Positions 55,497 through 63,973 of a stretch of 64,000 nt of DNA are shown one piece after another; position 1 is the first letter of the stretch; each line of letters opens with the position of its first letter. A program made the translations under genes and the position numbers. The DNA comes from Bacteroidia bacterium (lineage in GTDB: Bacteria > Bacteroidota > Bacteroidia > M30B66), in the NCBI GenBank assembly GCA_018401705.1, contig JAGYKL010000005.1:1-64000 (forward strand). The letters are read 5' to 3'. The notes beneath the pieces were generated by a model that worked only from the letters and a program-made list of their open reading frames with translations, ran no database searches and was not told where the DNA came from.

Positions 55497-56767
55497 ATCT
55501 TAAATGCCTTCTTAATATCATTCATACTTGATTGATTATCCTCCAGTGCATATGGCAATTGCTCTGCAATAATGCTAAGCAAATTATAGATATCTTCAAA
55601 AGTATGATTTACTGTAAGAGGTATTCTTAATCCAGTATTCTTATATGGTACACTAGGAAAAACACTAAGGTTGATATAAAAACCCTTATTCATGATTCTA
55701 GTAACCATATTATATCCAACTCCAGGCTTGCCTACACCAATAAAGAAAATCGGCGAATTTGATTCTCCAATCAAAGGGAGCTTAAAGCTCTTACAGGTTT
55801 CTACAAAGTAATCAACCCTTTTTTGAAGTTCGGCCTGATGCGATTTAATTTCTTCACTCAAATGCAATTTTGCTGACGCTATAATTGCACCTAGCATTGG
55901 AGGTTGAATTGGACCTGAGAAAATAAATGTACCCCCACAATTTCTAACTCTCTGTTTTGTTCTCTCATCTGGAAAAACGAGCACACCTCCGCAAGCAGCA
56001 AAACTTTTTGCTAATCCCGCAACTAGAAAGAGTCTCTCATGAAATGGCTTTTGACTTAACACATAACCAACACCATTTTTTCCGCACCAGCCAGTACCAT
56101 GAGCGTCATCTACATATAAATTAAACTGTTCGTAATTATCTAGTAGCTGATATAATTCATTAAGAGGAAGAAAATCACCATACATGGAATAAACCCCATC
56201 TGCCATGTACCATATTTTCTCATACTTATCTTTTAATTCGTTAATTCTTTCTTCAAGAATATCCATACGATTATGGCGAATTATCTCTACATGAACGCCA
56301 CGAGCTTTAATTAACTGAGCAGCTGTTTGTACGCAGGAGTGAACTTGTAAATCAAGAATTACAGCATCTCTATCGCCAACAAGAACTGGAATGTTTGAAA
56401 GATGCCCTAATGTTACAGTAGGAGCTAAAAGTATTGGTCTTTCAAACATTTTCTCAAGAAGAGTCTCAGCTTCTGCGTAAGGCGTTACAGAGGCATATGC
56501 TCTTGAAGAAGAAAACTGAGATCCGTATTTTGTTACAGCATCTACAACACCCTGAATAATGGAAGGATTTTTCTCAAGACCCAAATATGAACAAGAGCCA
56601 AAATTAACTACTTGTTTACCTTTAACAGTAATAGTCCTTCCATCGATTTCCTGATCCTCAATTGATAATTGAGCTATCCCTAAATTCGAGGAAATTTTTG
56701 TTACTTCATCAATGGTATCAAGAATTTGTTCATGCCTGGTTTTGCTGATTGTACTTGTTTGGCTCAT
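55493..56767 (-). CDS. Alpha-oxoamine synthase-like PLP enzyme
   Basis: This 424-aa class I/II aminotransferase-fold enzyme is of the KBL/SPT/BioF group that condenses an amino acid with an acyl-CoA. Visible: NFGSCSYLGLEKNP (55-68), YVDDAHGTGWCG (218-229, PLP aspartate), and VAGLAKSFAACGG (249-261, PLP lysine K254). Serine palmitoyltransferase (sphingolipid synthesis, common in Bacteroidota), 2-amino-3-ketobutyrate ligase or a related quorum-signal synthase are possible; the sequence alone does not decide. The length is slightly above that of SPT. It stands alone on the minus strand. Confidence 0.85.
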   Translation of the reverse strand: MSQTSTISKTRHEQILDTIDEVTKISSNLGIAQLSIEDQEIDGRTITVKGKQVVNFGSCSYLGLEKNPSIIQGVVDAVTKYGSQFSSSRAYASVTPYAEAETLLEKMFERPILLAPTVTLGHLSNIPVLVGDRDAVILDLQVHSCVQTAAQLIKARGVHVEIIRHNRMDILEERINELKDKYEKIWYMADGVYSMYGDFLPLNELYQLLDNYEQFNLYVDDAHGTGWCGKNGVGYVLSQKPFHERLFLVAGLAKSFAACGGVLVFPDERTKQRVRNCGGTFIFSGPIQPPMLGAIIASAKLHLSEEIKSHQAELQKRVDYFVETCKSFKLPLIGESNSPIFFIGVGKPGVGYNMVTRIMNKGFYINLSVFPSVPYKNTGLRIPLTVNHTFEDIYNLLSIIAEQLPYALEDNQSSMNDIKKAFKI

Positions 56768-56984
56768 AATAGATGGGGCTATTTATTTATATTTCAAAAG
56801 TACCCATCTCTTTTATGGCATAGAGACAATGAGAACTTAAAGATATAGACAGGTTTATTAACAATAGATTCTCCACATTATCATTCTTTTAGCAACATCA
56901 GTTTCCTACATCTAATCCTTTTGGGTGAATGAATTTTTAAAGTGTATTTGTAATTTAAAGTTCCTCCTAAGAATTTCACTTTAC

Positions 56985-56992
56985 TATATTTG
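56985..56992 (+). promoter_or_regulatory. -7 promoter box of MerR-type gene
   Basis: TATATTTG matches TAnnTTTG exactly and ends 4 bases before the ATG at 56997. This implies a leaderless or nearly leaderless transcript. Confidence 0.5.
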
Positions 56993-56996
56993 TGAA

Positions 56997-57333
56997 ATGC
57001 AAAATAGTACAGATATCGAGGACGAAAAGTTGTTTTATTCAATAGGTGAAGTAGCAGATCGTTACCAAGTAAAACACCTCATTAATACGATTTTGGGAAA
57101 AGAGTTTGATATTATTAAGCCTCGAAAAACAAAAAGGCAATAGACTATTTACTAAAGCTGATTTAAAGAATTTTGATTTGATTTTTCACCTTGTTAAAGA
57201 AAGAGGTTTTACATTGGAAGGAGCACGCCAAAAGCTTAAAAATAATCCTGAAGAAGCTGAAGAAAACACAGAGATTGTTAGAAAACTTCAAAAGGTAAAA
57301 GGCTTCTTAACCGAACTTAAGAATAGCTTGTAA
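56997..57333 (+). pseudogene. MerR-family regulator, frameshifted
   Basis: A MerR-type regulator of about 112 aa, common in Bacteroidota, can be read across two frames. The first (ATG 56997) gives LFYSIGEVADRYQV and, off-frame, the rest of the helix-turn-helix; the family sequence there reads SLIRFWEKEF, which is present in another frame at about 57080-57108. The second frame (57106-57333) gives GNRLFTKADLKNFDLI, HLVKERGFTLEGARQKL and a coiled C-terminus. One extra A near 57075, a missing base near 57098 and a missing A in the A-run at 57127-57133 restore it. All are short homopolymers, so sequence error is likely. Target unknown. Confidence 0.8.
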
Positions 57334-57364
57334 TTGGTGAATTTTATTCACACAAGGTAGATTT

Positions 57365-59389
57365 ATGAAATTGAAATTAATCTCGGACTTTTATCCGACG
57401 GGTGATCAGCCACAGGCAATAGAGCAACTCACAAAGGGTATTGAAAGTGGTGAATCTGCGCAAGTTCTTCTTGGAGTTACAGGCTCTGGTAAAACATTTA
57501 CCGTTGCGAATGTGATTGAGAGAACCCAGCGACCTACTTTGATCTTAAGTCATAATAAAACACTGGCAGCACAACTTTATCAGGAGTTCAAAACTTTCTT
57601 TCCTCAAAATGCTGTTGAGTATTTTGTTTCTTATTACGATTACTATCAGCCGGAAGCTTATTTGCCTGTATCAAATACTTACATTGAGAAAGATCTATCT
57701 ATTAATGAAGAAATAGAGAAACTCAGACTAAGCACAGCCTCTTCATTATTGTCGGGCCGAAGAGACGTTATTGTTATTTCTTCTGTAAGCTGTATTTATG
57801 GGATGGGAAACCCCGATAACATTAAATCCAATACAATTCCTGTAAAACGTGGAGATATTATTAGCAGGAATAAATTTCTACATCTATTGGTAACAGCTCT
57901 CTACTCTAGAACTGAAACTGAATTTAAAAATGGAACTTTCAGAGTTAAAGGTGATACTGTTGATGTGTTTATTGGAAGTGCTTCGATTGCATACAGGTTT
58001 TACTTTTTTGGAGATGAGATTGAATTGATTGAGACTATTGAGCCAATTAGCGGAAGTAAAATTGAAGAACTAGATCAGATTACTATTTATCCAGCAACAA
58101 TTTATGTTGCTAACAAAGAAACCATGAAAGACTCAATCTTTGAGATTCAGGATGACATGATGAAACAAATTGAGTTCTTTAAATCTGAAGGTAAATTTTT
58201 AGAAGCCAAAAGATTGGAAGACCGGGTAACCTATGATCTTGAAATGATTAGAGAACTTGGTTACTGCAGTGGTATAGAAAACTATTCGAGATACTTTGAC
58301 GGACGAGTTTCAGGAACACGGCCATTCTGTTTATTGGACTATTTTCCGGATGATTACCTGATGGTAATTGACGAAAGTCACGTTACTATTCCACAAATCA
58401 GAGCAATGTACGGTGGTGACAGATCTAGAAAAGTTAATCTGGTTGAATTTGGGTTTAGATTGCCGGCGGCAATGGATAATAGACCTTTGAAGTTTGAGGA
58501 ATTCACCACACTTACAAAACAATTGATTTATGTAAGTGCTACACCCGCTGACTATGAATTAAATGAAAGCGAAGGAATTGTAGTTGAGCAGCTGATTCGT
58601 CCCACTGGCCTTCTTGATCCGATAATTGAAGTAAGGCCAAGTCATAACCAAATTGACGACTTGCTGGATGCAGTTGATGAAGTAATTAAGAGAGACGAGC
58701 GTGTTTTGGTTACAACCCTCACAAAAAGAATGGCTGAGGAATTAAGTAAATACATGACTCGCCTACATATTAGATGCAGATATATTCACTCTGATGTGGA
58801 TACGATGGAACGTGTTGAGATTTTGGGTGATTTAAGATTAGGAAAGTTTGATGTACTTATTGGAGTTAACCTTTTAAGGGAAGGTTTGGATTTACCTGAA
58901 GTATCGTTGGTAGCTATACTTGATGCTGATAAAGAAGGATTTTTAAGATCTGAAAGATCCCTGGTACAAACTGTTGGAAGAGCAGCTAGGAATGTGAACG
59001 GGAGAGTTATTATGTATGCAGATAAGATGACAGACTCTATGTCAAAAACCATAGAGGAGACAAATAGAAGACGAGAGAAGCAGTTAAAATACAATATCGA
59101 AAATGACATCACTCCTACTCAAATCGTAAAATCTCATGATAGTATTTTCGCGAAAAGTGCCTCAGGTGAGCTTAGCGTGAAAGGGAGAAAAGCTTATGTT
59201 GAAAGTGAAACATTGAATATTGCTGCAGATCCTGTGATGAAGTATATGAGCAAAGAGCAACTTCAGAAAAGTATTGCGCAAACCAGAAAATCCATGGAAA
59301 AAGCTGCAAAAGAACTCGATTTCATGGAAGCTGCAAGGTTAAGAGATGAGCTAATAGAGTTAGAGAAATTGCTAAGAGAAAAATCTTAA
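57365..59389 (+). CDS. uvrB: UvrABC system protein B
   Basis: UvrB is the damage-verifying helicase of nucleotide excision repair. The 674-aa sequence has Walker A GVTGSGKT (near residue 40), the beta-hairpin region YYDYYQPEAY, DESHVTIPQIRAMYGGD, helicase motifs V and VI (GVNLLREGLDLPEVSLVAI quoted in part, QTVGRAARN) and the C-terminal UVR motif (AAKELDFMEAARLRDEL). Complete and of normal length. uvrA and uvrC are not in the window. It may follow the MerR gene in the same transcript (31-bp gap). Confidence 0.97.
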   Translation: MKLKLISDFYPTGDQPQAIEQLTKGIESGESAQVLLGVTGSGKTFTVANVIERTQRPTLILSHNKTLAAQLYQEFKTFFPQNAVEYFVSYYDYYQPEAYLPVSNTYIEKDLSINEEIEKLRLSTASSLLSGRRDVIVISSVSCIYGMGNPDNIKSNTIPVKRGDIISRNKFLHLLVTALYSRTETEFKNGTFRVKGDTVDVFIGSASIAYRFYFFGDEIELIETIEPISGSKIEELDQITIYPATIYVANKETMKDSIFEIQDDMMKQIEFFKSEGKFLEAKRLEDRVTYDLEMIRELGYCSGIENYSRYFDGRVSGTRPFCLLDYFPDDYLMVIDESHVTIPQIRAMYGGDRSRKVNLVEFGFRLPAAMDNRPLKFEEFTTLTKQLIYVSATPADYELNESEGIVVEQLIRPTGLLDPIIEVRPSHNQIDDLLDAVDEVIKRDERVLVTTLTKRMAEELSKYMTRLHIRCRYIHSDVDTMERVEILGDLRLGKFDVLIGVNLLREGLDLPEVSLVAILDADKEGFLRSERSLVQTVGRAARNVNGRVIMYADKMTDSMSKTIEETNRRREKQLKYNIENDITPTQIVKSHDSIFAKSASGELSVKGRKAYVESETLNIAADPVMKYMSKEQLQKSIAQTRKSMEKAAKELDFMEAARLRDELIELEKLLREKS

Positions 59390-59437
59390 TTAAACAATTG
59401 AATGGATTTTACATTCTGTTTAAAACTGAAAAGCCCA

Positions 59438-59989
59438 ATGGAATTGTTAGGAGTAATCAAGGAAAGAAGAGCTATAGATCGTTTTAATGATGAGAAATCC
59501 CTGAAAAGGAAGTAATTGATTCTATATTTGAAGCTGCCAGAGCTGCTTCAGGCAATAATGCTCAACATGGAAATATTTCTGCATATACATTAAGAGGTAG
59601 CAAAGGAATTTAATTTAATTGTTGACTCCCTAGCGGGAGGAAATAAAGTTTGGGCTAAGAATGCCGCATTGCTCGTTGTTAGCACAGCAGCAAAAACATA
59701 TGACAATGGGAAGGAGTACAAGCATGCTTGGCATGATGTAGGTCTAGCTAATGCTCAACTCGTTTTACAGGCAACCCATTTGGGCTACTTTGCTCATATA
59801 ATGGGAGGATTTGATACTGAACAATTAAGCAACTCAATTCAATTACCAGAAACACGTGATGTAGTTTGTGTTATAGCTGTTGGAAAGCAAGGTGATGGAA
59901 GTGATTTAAATGATGTGTTTAAAGAACGTGAAAATCAGGAAAGAAATAGAAAACCGCTTGATGAAGTAGCTTCTGAAATTTCTTTATAG
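59438..59989 (+). pseudogene. Nitroreductase-family protein, frameshifted
   Basis: A nitroreductase of about 185 aa is readable across frames. ATG at 59438 gives LLGVIKERRAIDRFND, the FMN-binding start of the family, but meets a stop at 59513. The continuation EVIDSIFEAARAASGNNAQH is readable from about 59510 in another frame, followed after more shifts by the clean 3' part (59669-59989) with DVGLANAQLVLQATHLGY and HIMGGFD. At least three single-base indels lie between 59490 and 59620. Flavin-dependent reduction of nitro- or quinone-type compounds is the family role. Sequence error or recent decay are both possible. Confidence 0.8.
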
Positions 59990-60006
59990 TCGGAGTTTAA
60001 ATTAAC

Positions 60007-60014
60007 TACTTTTG
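60007..60014 (+). promoter_or_regulatory. -7 promoter box of tRNA-Arg
   Basis: TACTTTTG followed by C matches TAnnTTTG and lies 9 bases before the first base of the tRNA. Confidence 0.55.
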
Positions 60015-60023
60015 CAAAAATCC

Positions 60024-60097
60024 GGCTCCGTAGTTCAACTGGATAGAATGGCAGATTCCGGTTCTGTTGGTTGGGGGTTCGAATCCCTCCGGAGTCA
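60024..60097 (+). tRNA. tRNA-Arg (anticodon CCG)
   Basis: A complete cloverleaf folds by eye. The acceptor stem is GGCTCCG (60024-60030) with CGGAGTC (60090-60096), the D-stem GTTC/GAAT, the anticodon stem GCAGA/TCTGT and the seven-base loop TTCCGGT with anticodon CCG at 60058-60060, reading CGG (Arg). The T-arm is GGGGG-TTCGAAT-CCCTC. The discriminator is A97, and CCA is not encoded. Confidence 0.95.
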
Positions 60098-60130
60098 CTA
60101 AGTAAACAAAATCGGCCAAAGGCCCATATA

Positions 60131-60182
60131 AAACACCGAAAAGCGAAAAAGATTAATTCTTGCAGGCGCTTTCGGTGTTTTC
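60131..60182 (+). terminator. Terminator after tRNA-Arg
   Basis: AAACACCGAAAAGCG (60131-60145) pairs with CGCTTTCGGTGTTT (60167-60180) with one bulge, followed by T-rich sequence. It lies 34 bases after the tRNA. The remaining gap to the convergent ppa gene (60183-60296) holds nothing I recognise. Confidence 0.8.
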
Positions 60183-60296
60183 TTCTTCTCGAAACGAAAT
60201 GTTTTATTTTCAGGATTCGGGCTTCAAAGGAAAAAATTAATGTTGTAAAATATGCCTTTCGAAATCATATAAATTAAAGTCCGACATTTGGTTGCT

Positions 60297-60842
60297 TTAT
60301 TGCTTTCTTATATCTGAATCATAAAGCTCAAAGCTTCTTTCAAGAATTTGCAAAGCCTCTCTCCTATTTAGAAAATCTTCAACCACAACCGACTTTTTTT
60401 CAAGCTTTTTATAATCCTCAAAAAAGTTCCTGAGCTCTGAGATAAAGTGAGCAGGCATTTCAGAAATATCATTAATGTGATTAACACTTGGGTCTCCAGC
60501 TGCTACTGCAATTAGCTTATCATCTTCCTCATCATTGTCGAGCATGCGCATTACGCCAATTACCTTGGCGGGAACAATACACATTGGCACGACATCAATT
60601 TGTGAAAAAACCAAAATGTCTAAAGGGTCTTTATCGCCGCAATAACTTTGAGGAATGAAACCATAATTGGCCGGATAATAAACCGACGAAAACAGCACTC
60701 TATCCAATCTTAACAGCCCAGAATCTTTATCTAGCTCATACTTCGCTCGACTTCCTTTGGGGATTTCAATTAAAGCATTAACGATGCCTTGTGCAGAATA
60801 TGCTGGGTCTACATGATGCCAGGGATTAAATCTGTTATTCAT
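60297..60842 (-). CDS. ppa: Inorganic pyrophosphatase (family I)
   Basis: This cytosolic enzyme hydrolyses pyrophosphate and pulls biosynthetic reactions forward. Family I motifs are all there: [29 protein letters not shown], and the metal-binding [11 protein letters not shown] (about 68-78). The length of 181 aa is slightly above the E. coli enzyme. It stands as a single gene. Confidence 0.96.
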   Translation of the reverse strand: MNNRFNPWHHVDPAYSAQGIVNALIEIPKGSRAKYELDKDSGLLRLDRVLFSSVYYPANYGFIPQSYCGDKDPLDILVFSQIDVVPMCIVPAKVIGVMRMLDNDEEDDKLIAVAAGDPSVNHINDISEMPAHFISELRNFFEDYKKLEKKSVVVEDFLNRREALQILERSFELYDSDIRKQ

Positions 60843-60910
60843 AAATTATTAAGCCTTATAAATTTGATTTTCTTTCAATGCTCAAGATACAACCTTATTA
60901 TTTGCGTTAG

Positions 60911-60975
60911 CGATTGTAGTGAAAAGCTCGGAGCCCGCTTTGTCGGGGGGAGGACTTGTAACGAAAAGCGCGGTG
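60911..60975 (+). repeat. REP-like dispersed repeat, copy A
   Basis: Two related units sit here: TTGTAGTGAAAAGCTCGG (60914-60931) and TTGTAACGAAAAGCGCGG (60956-60973), 14 of 18 bases alike. The block GATTGTAGTGAAAAGC with GAGCCCG, and GGGGGGAGGACTTG leading into GCGCGGTG, both recur as reverse complements at 63771-63899. It lies in the 288-bp gap between ppa and the M23 gene. No coding potential. Confidence 0.75.
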
Positions 60976-61127
60976 GCAATGAGCTTGTCGAATTCAAACT
61001 CTCTTAGTGTTTAAAAAATTCGTCCCAAAACTAAAGTTTGCAATGAGCTTGTCGAATTCAAACTCTTTTATTGTTTAAAAAATTCGTCCCAAAACTAAAG
61101 TTTGCAATGAGCTTGTCGAATTGAAAC
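60976..61127. repeat. 64-bp tandem repeat, 2.4 copies
   Basis: Copies begin at 60976, 61040 and 61104, each with GCAATGAGCTTGTCGAATT. The first two are full 64-bp units differing at only a few bases (CTCTTAGTG versus CTTTTATTG); the third is cut after about 24 bases, 4 bases before the stop codon of the M23 gene at 61131. It directly adjoins the REP-like copy A. There are no spacers, so it is not a CRISPR array. Confidence 0.9.
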
Positions 61128-61130
61128 GCC

Positions 61131-61784
61131 CTAAAGATTTAAAAACTTCATAGGGTCGGGACAAATTTCCTTGAAAAATTGAGTTTCGTCTGTGCGACAA
61201 ACTCCCGGAAAATCACCTTGGTTATCAAGCAGATCAGTGATGACCTGAAAATGTAAATGAGGTGGCCAGTTGCCATTCTCATCCCAACTGCCGAGGCGAG
61301 CTATCATATCTCCTTTGTTTATAATATCTCCTTCAATTAGGCCTTCAATAGAATCATGAGAAATATGTCCATATAGAGTCCAATACACTCCATCAGGCCC
61401 CATATGCTGCAAAATTAAAGTACCTCCATAATCGGCATAGTTGTCATTAATACCGAAACTATGAACTACTCCGTCAACAGGGGCAAAAACAGGCGTTTCG
61501 GCAGGAAGCCAAACATCAATTCCCAAGTGAATGCAACGTGAAGCTTCAGCACTCTCGAAATGTGCGCTGCGACGATAAATAACCCGGTTTTCTAGATATC
61601 CTCCAATGCCGCAGACGCCCGCCCCTTTCTGAATTTCGCTATTCATAAAAGCCTCAAAATCATGCTGATCATCGAGATCTATATCTGCTAAACTCGTATT
61701 TGAAGCAGACAAATCAATTGGCGTGGCTTGGTTCAAATCGATATTCTTACCGAAAAGAGGAAATACTGAGGGAGGTTCGTCCAT
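61131..61784 (-). CDS. M23 (LytM) peptidase without signal peptide
   Basis: This 217-aa protein has a LytM domain in its C-terminal part. Zinc ligands are H86 and D90 (IHLGIDVWLP) and H178 (PPHLHFQ), with H140 (YGHISHD) and H176 as the other catalytic residues. The first 60 residues are acidic and show no signal peptide, lipobox or membrane segment, so export is unclear. It starts 9 bp after the helicase stop, in one minus-strand operon, and its stop abuts the 64-bp tandem repeat. Confidence 0.9.
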   Translation of the reverse strand: MDEPPSVFPLFGKNIDLNQATPIDLSASNTSLADIDLDDQHDFEAFMNSEIQKGAGVCGIGGYLENRVIYRRSAHFESAEASRCIHLGIDVWLPAETPVFAPVDGVVHSFGINDNYADYGGTLILQHMGPDGVYWTLYGHISHDSIEGLIEGDIINKGDMIARLGSWDENGNWPPHLHFQVITDLLDNQGDFPGVCRTDETQFFKEICPDPMKFLNL

Positions 61785-61793
61785 AGATGCAAC

Positions 61794-63695
61794 TTAGGAG
61801 TTTTTATTGAATTGGTCAAATTCCCATACCGAATGATACGCCGAAATTTCTTCAGTGTATTCTATGAAAGCAGCATAAAATCTGTCGTTTGCCAAAGTTG
61901 CAGAATCTCCAATTACAACCAGTTTTTTCTTAGCTCGGGTCATTGCAACATTCATCCGTCTATAATCCTTTAAAAAGCCGATTTGATTATCAGAATTACT
62001 TCTAACCAGAGAAACAAAAACAGCATCTCTCTCCTGCCCCTGAAAAGAATCAACAGTTTGAATATCGATAGCTACACCATCAACAGCATTAAAGTCAGTA
62101 AATAAATTTCGAATTAATTCTGTTTGCTGTTTGTAGGGAGAAATTATTCCAACGCTTAAATTTCTTGATTTCTGGCCTTCAATAAAGCTTAGCACCAGAT
62201 TATGAAGAAACTCGGCTTCACCTAGATTACTTACGCTTTTCGATTCTGAACTTAAGCTTTCCTCCCAACCTGAGCCCGCGGTATCAATAAACGAGACGAC
62301 TTGCTCATTATTTAACTTCCAGTCGGCCACATCATCATGAGCAATTAACTTTCCTTCGTAAAACCAGCGATTAGAAAATTCCATTATTTGCTTATTCATG
62401 CGGTATTGATGATTAAGCAATTGTGTTGGGACTTTATTAAGTAATTTCTCCATTAAAGTAACAGTCAGGCCTTTATTGGCAGCTTCTTCAGACTTTACTG
62501 TTGGTGGTAATTGAAAAGGATCACCTGCAAGGACTAAACGTTTAGCCTTTAATATTGGTACCCAACAAGCCGGTTCCGGCGATTGAGCTGCCTCGTCAAT
62601 TATTACAGTTTCAAACTCAATGTCCTTCAATAAACGATGATTGGCGCCCATCAAAGTGCAGCAAATTATTTGAGCATCATTTATAATACTTTCTATAAGG
62701 TAATCTTCGAGCATTCTTGCTTCATTTCCAATTGATTTCGCTTCCTGAAGGATTAGTTTTCTTTGCTCTCGCTCTGCCTTTCCAAACTGTCGTTTATATT
62801 TTCCAGCCATGCGACGAAGTTCCGCCGACTGTTTTCTAAACCCCTTAATATCAGAATACTGAGGATGTGTCTTTAATGTTCCTTCAACAGTAATGCTCTC
62901 GAGATTTTCATCAATTCTGGCAATATTTCCAATTCGCAAAACTTGCATGCCTTTTTCTTTGGCTTTAATTGCCAGCCAATCGGCAGCAGCATTACTTGGA
63001 GCACAAAGTAAAATCTGTTCCCCCTGTTCAATTAGTTTTGAAGCTGCTTCAACCAAAGTTGTTGTTTTTCCGGTTCCTGGAGGTCCGTGAACCAATAAGA
63101 CATCCTGAGCACCTAAAATTCTTGATACTGCTGCTTTTTGAGATTCATTAAAGTAGTTTGGTAATTCAGGTCTTTCGATTTCTTCTTCTAGGGCTGGGGA
63201 ATTTAAAAGTAAAACATCGCGCAATTCGGCAAGGCGACAATTTTTTGCATTACTAATCAAATTCAAAGCAGCTTCTTGCTCTTTAAACGCGTTTTCGTCG
63301 GGCATTAAAATCACTCCCAACTTAGCCCAATCAAGTAATTCAGGCTCATCATTCATGAAAAAAACCAGCTTTAGCTGATCTCCATTAACATATTGAATAA
63401 CAGCTTTAACAGCATCAGGCGAATCAGGGTCAGAAGAAAACAGCACTACTGGCTTTCCTGCAGAAAATTGGTGAGGCAACTCTTTAGCTCTAGTGCGCTC
63501 TAAAACTGCAAAGGGGTAATCGCCAAAACCAAATCCCGTCTCAACAATTCTCAATGGATGCCAGCAAATTCCCATCTCAACACGCTGAGAAACTGATGTC
63601 GATTGCATTAATTCTTGAAACTGTCTAAGCTCCTCCTGCTTTTCGAGCAGAAGTAAATCAATAAGATTAGAGAAATACTTTGCGGTATCGTTCAT
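61794..63695 (-). CDS. DNA2/IGHMBP2-like superfamily 1 helicase
   Basis: This 633-aa SF1B-type helicase acts on DNA or RNA. Motifs in order: Walker A GPPGTGKT (204-211), CAPSNAAAD (231-239), DEAAQS (367-372), GDPFQLPP (391-398), QYRM (430-433), VDSFQGQE (548-555) and MNVAMTRAKK (581-590). The first 180 residues form a beta-rich N-terminal domain of the IGHMBP2 type. I start at 63695 because it begins MNDTAKYF right after a perfect -7 box; upstream in-frame codons up to 63839 read through the REP-like repeat and are unlikely to be translated. It shares its operon with the M23 peptidase. Confidence 0.92.
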   Translation of the reverse strand: MNDTAKYFSNLIDLLLLEKQEELRQFQELMQSTSVSQRVEMGICWHPLRIVETGFGFGDYPFAVLERTRAKELPHQFSAGKPVVLFSSDPDSPDAVKAVIQYVNGDQLKLVFFMNDEPELLDWAKLGVILMPDENAFKEQEAALNLISNAKNCRLAELRDVLLLNSPALEEEIERPELPNYFNESQKAAVSRILGAQDVLLVHGPPGTGKTTTLVEAASKLIEQGEQILLCAPSNAAADWLAIKAKEKGMQVLRIGNIARIDENLESITVEGTLKTHPQYSDIKGFRKQSAELRRMAGKYKRQFGKAEREQRKLILQEAKSIGNEARMLEDYLIESIINDAQIICCTLMGANHRLLKDIEFETVIIDEAAQSPEPACWVPILKAKRLVLAGDPFQLPPTVKSEEAANKGLTVTLMEKLLNKVPTQLLNHQYRMNKQIMEFSNRWFYEGKLIAHDDVADWKLNNEQVVSFIDTAGSGWEESLSSESKSVSNLGEAEFLHNLVLSFIEGQKSRNLSVGIISPYKQQTELIRNLFTDFNAVDGVAIDIQTVDSFQGQERDAVFVSLVRSNSDNQIGFLKDYRRMNVAMTRAKKKLVVIGDSATLANDRFYAAFIEYTEEISAYHSVWEFDQFNKNS

Positions 63696-63699
63696 TGCG

Positions 63700-63707
63700 C
63701 AAAAGTA
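63700..63707 (-). promoter_or_regulatory. -7 promoter box of helicase operon
   Basis: On the minus strand TACTTTTG followed by C ends 4 bases before the ATG at 63695. It implies a leaderless or nearly leaderless message. Confidence 0.6.
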
Positions 63708-63770
63708 TGATAAATGAATCTGCCAAAAATGACATGTTATATGATGATTTGGGCAAATGCGCCTGAAGCG

Positions 63771-63899
63771 CACCGCGCTTTTCGCTTCAAGTCCTCCCCC
63801 GAAAGTCAGCCTGTAAAGAAAAGCTTCTAAACCCAACAATATATTTCAAAAACCCTTTTAACCTAAACCTGCTAACGGGCTCCGGGCTTTACGCTACAA
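63771..63899 (-). repeat. REP-like dispersed repeat, copy B (inverted)
   Basis: The reverse complement of 63771-63801 matches 60944-60975 at about 28 of 31 bases (one G fewer, two substitutions). The reverse complement of about 63873-63899 matches 60911-60937 at about 23 of 26. In copy B the two blocks are separated by about 75 extra bases. The rest of the interval 63696-64000 holds the helicase promoter, this repeat and the start of the next gene. Confidence 0.75.
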
Positions 63900-63949
63900 T
63901 CACTTTTGCAAAATTTTCAAACAGATGCAAAAATTAAACTTTATCATGA

Positions 63950-63957
63950 TATATTTG
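63950..63957 (+). promoter_or_regulatory. -7 box of the gene leaving the window
   Basis: TATATTTG matches TAnnTTTG and lies 16 bases before an ATG at 63974. Confidence 0.4.
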
Positions 63958-63973
63958 AGCGCACATTCTTCTT

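Noticed and set aside
60976-61127. CRISPR array
   Set aside because: The repeats are contiguous 64-bp units with no spacers, and there are no cas genes in the window.
63696-63839. N-terminal extension of the helicase
   Set aside because: It would be translated through the promoter box and the REP-like repeat, and the family start fits 63695.
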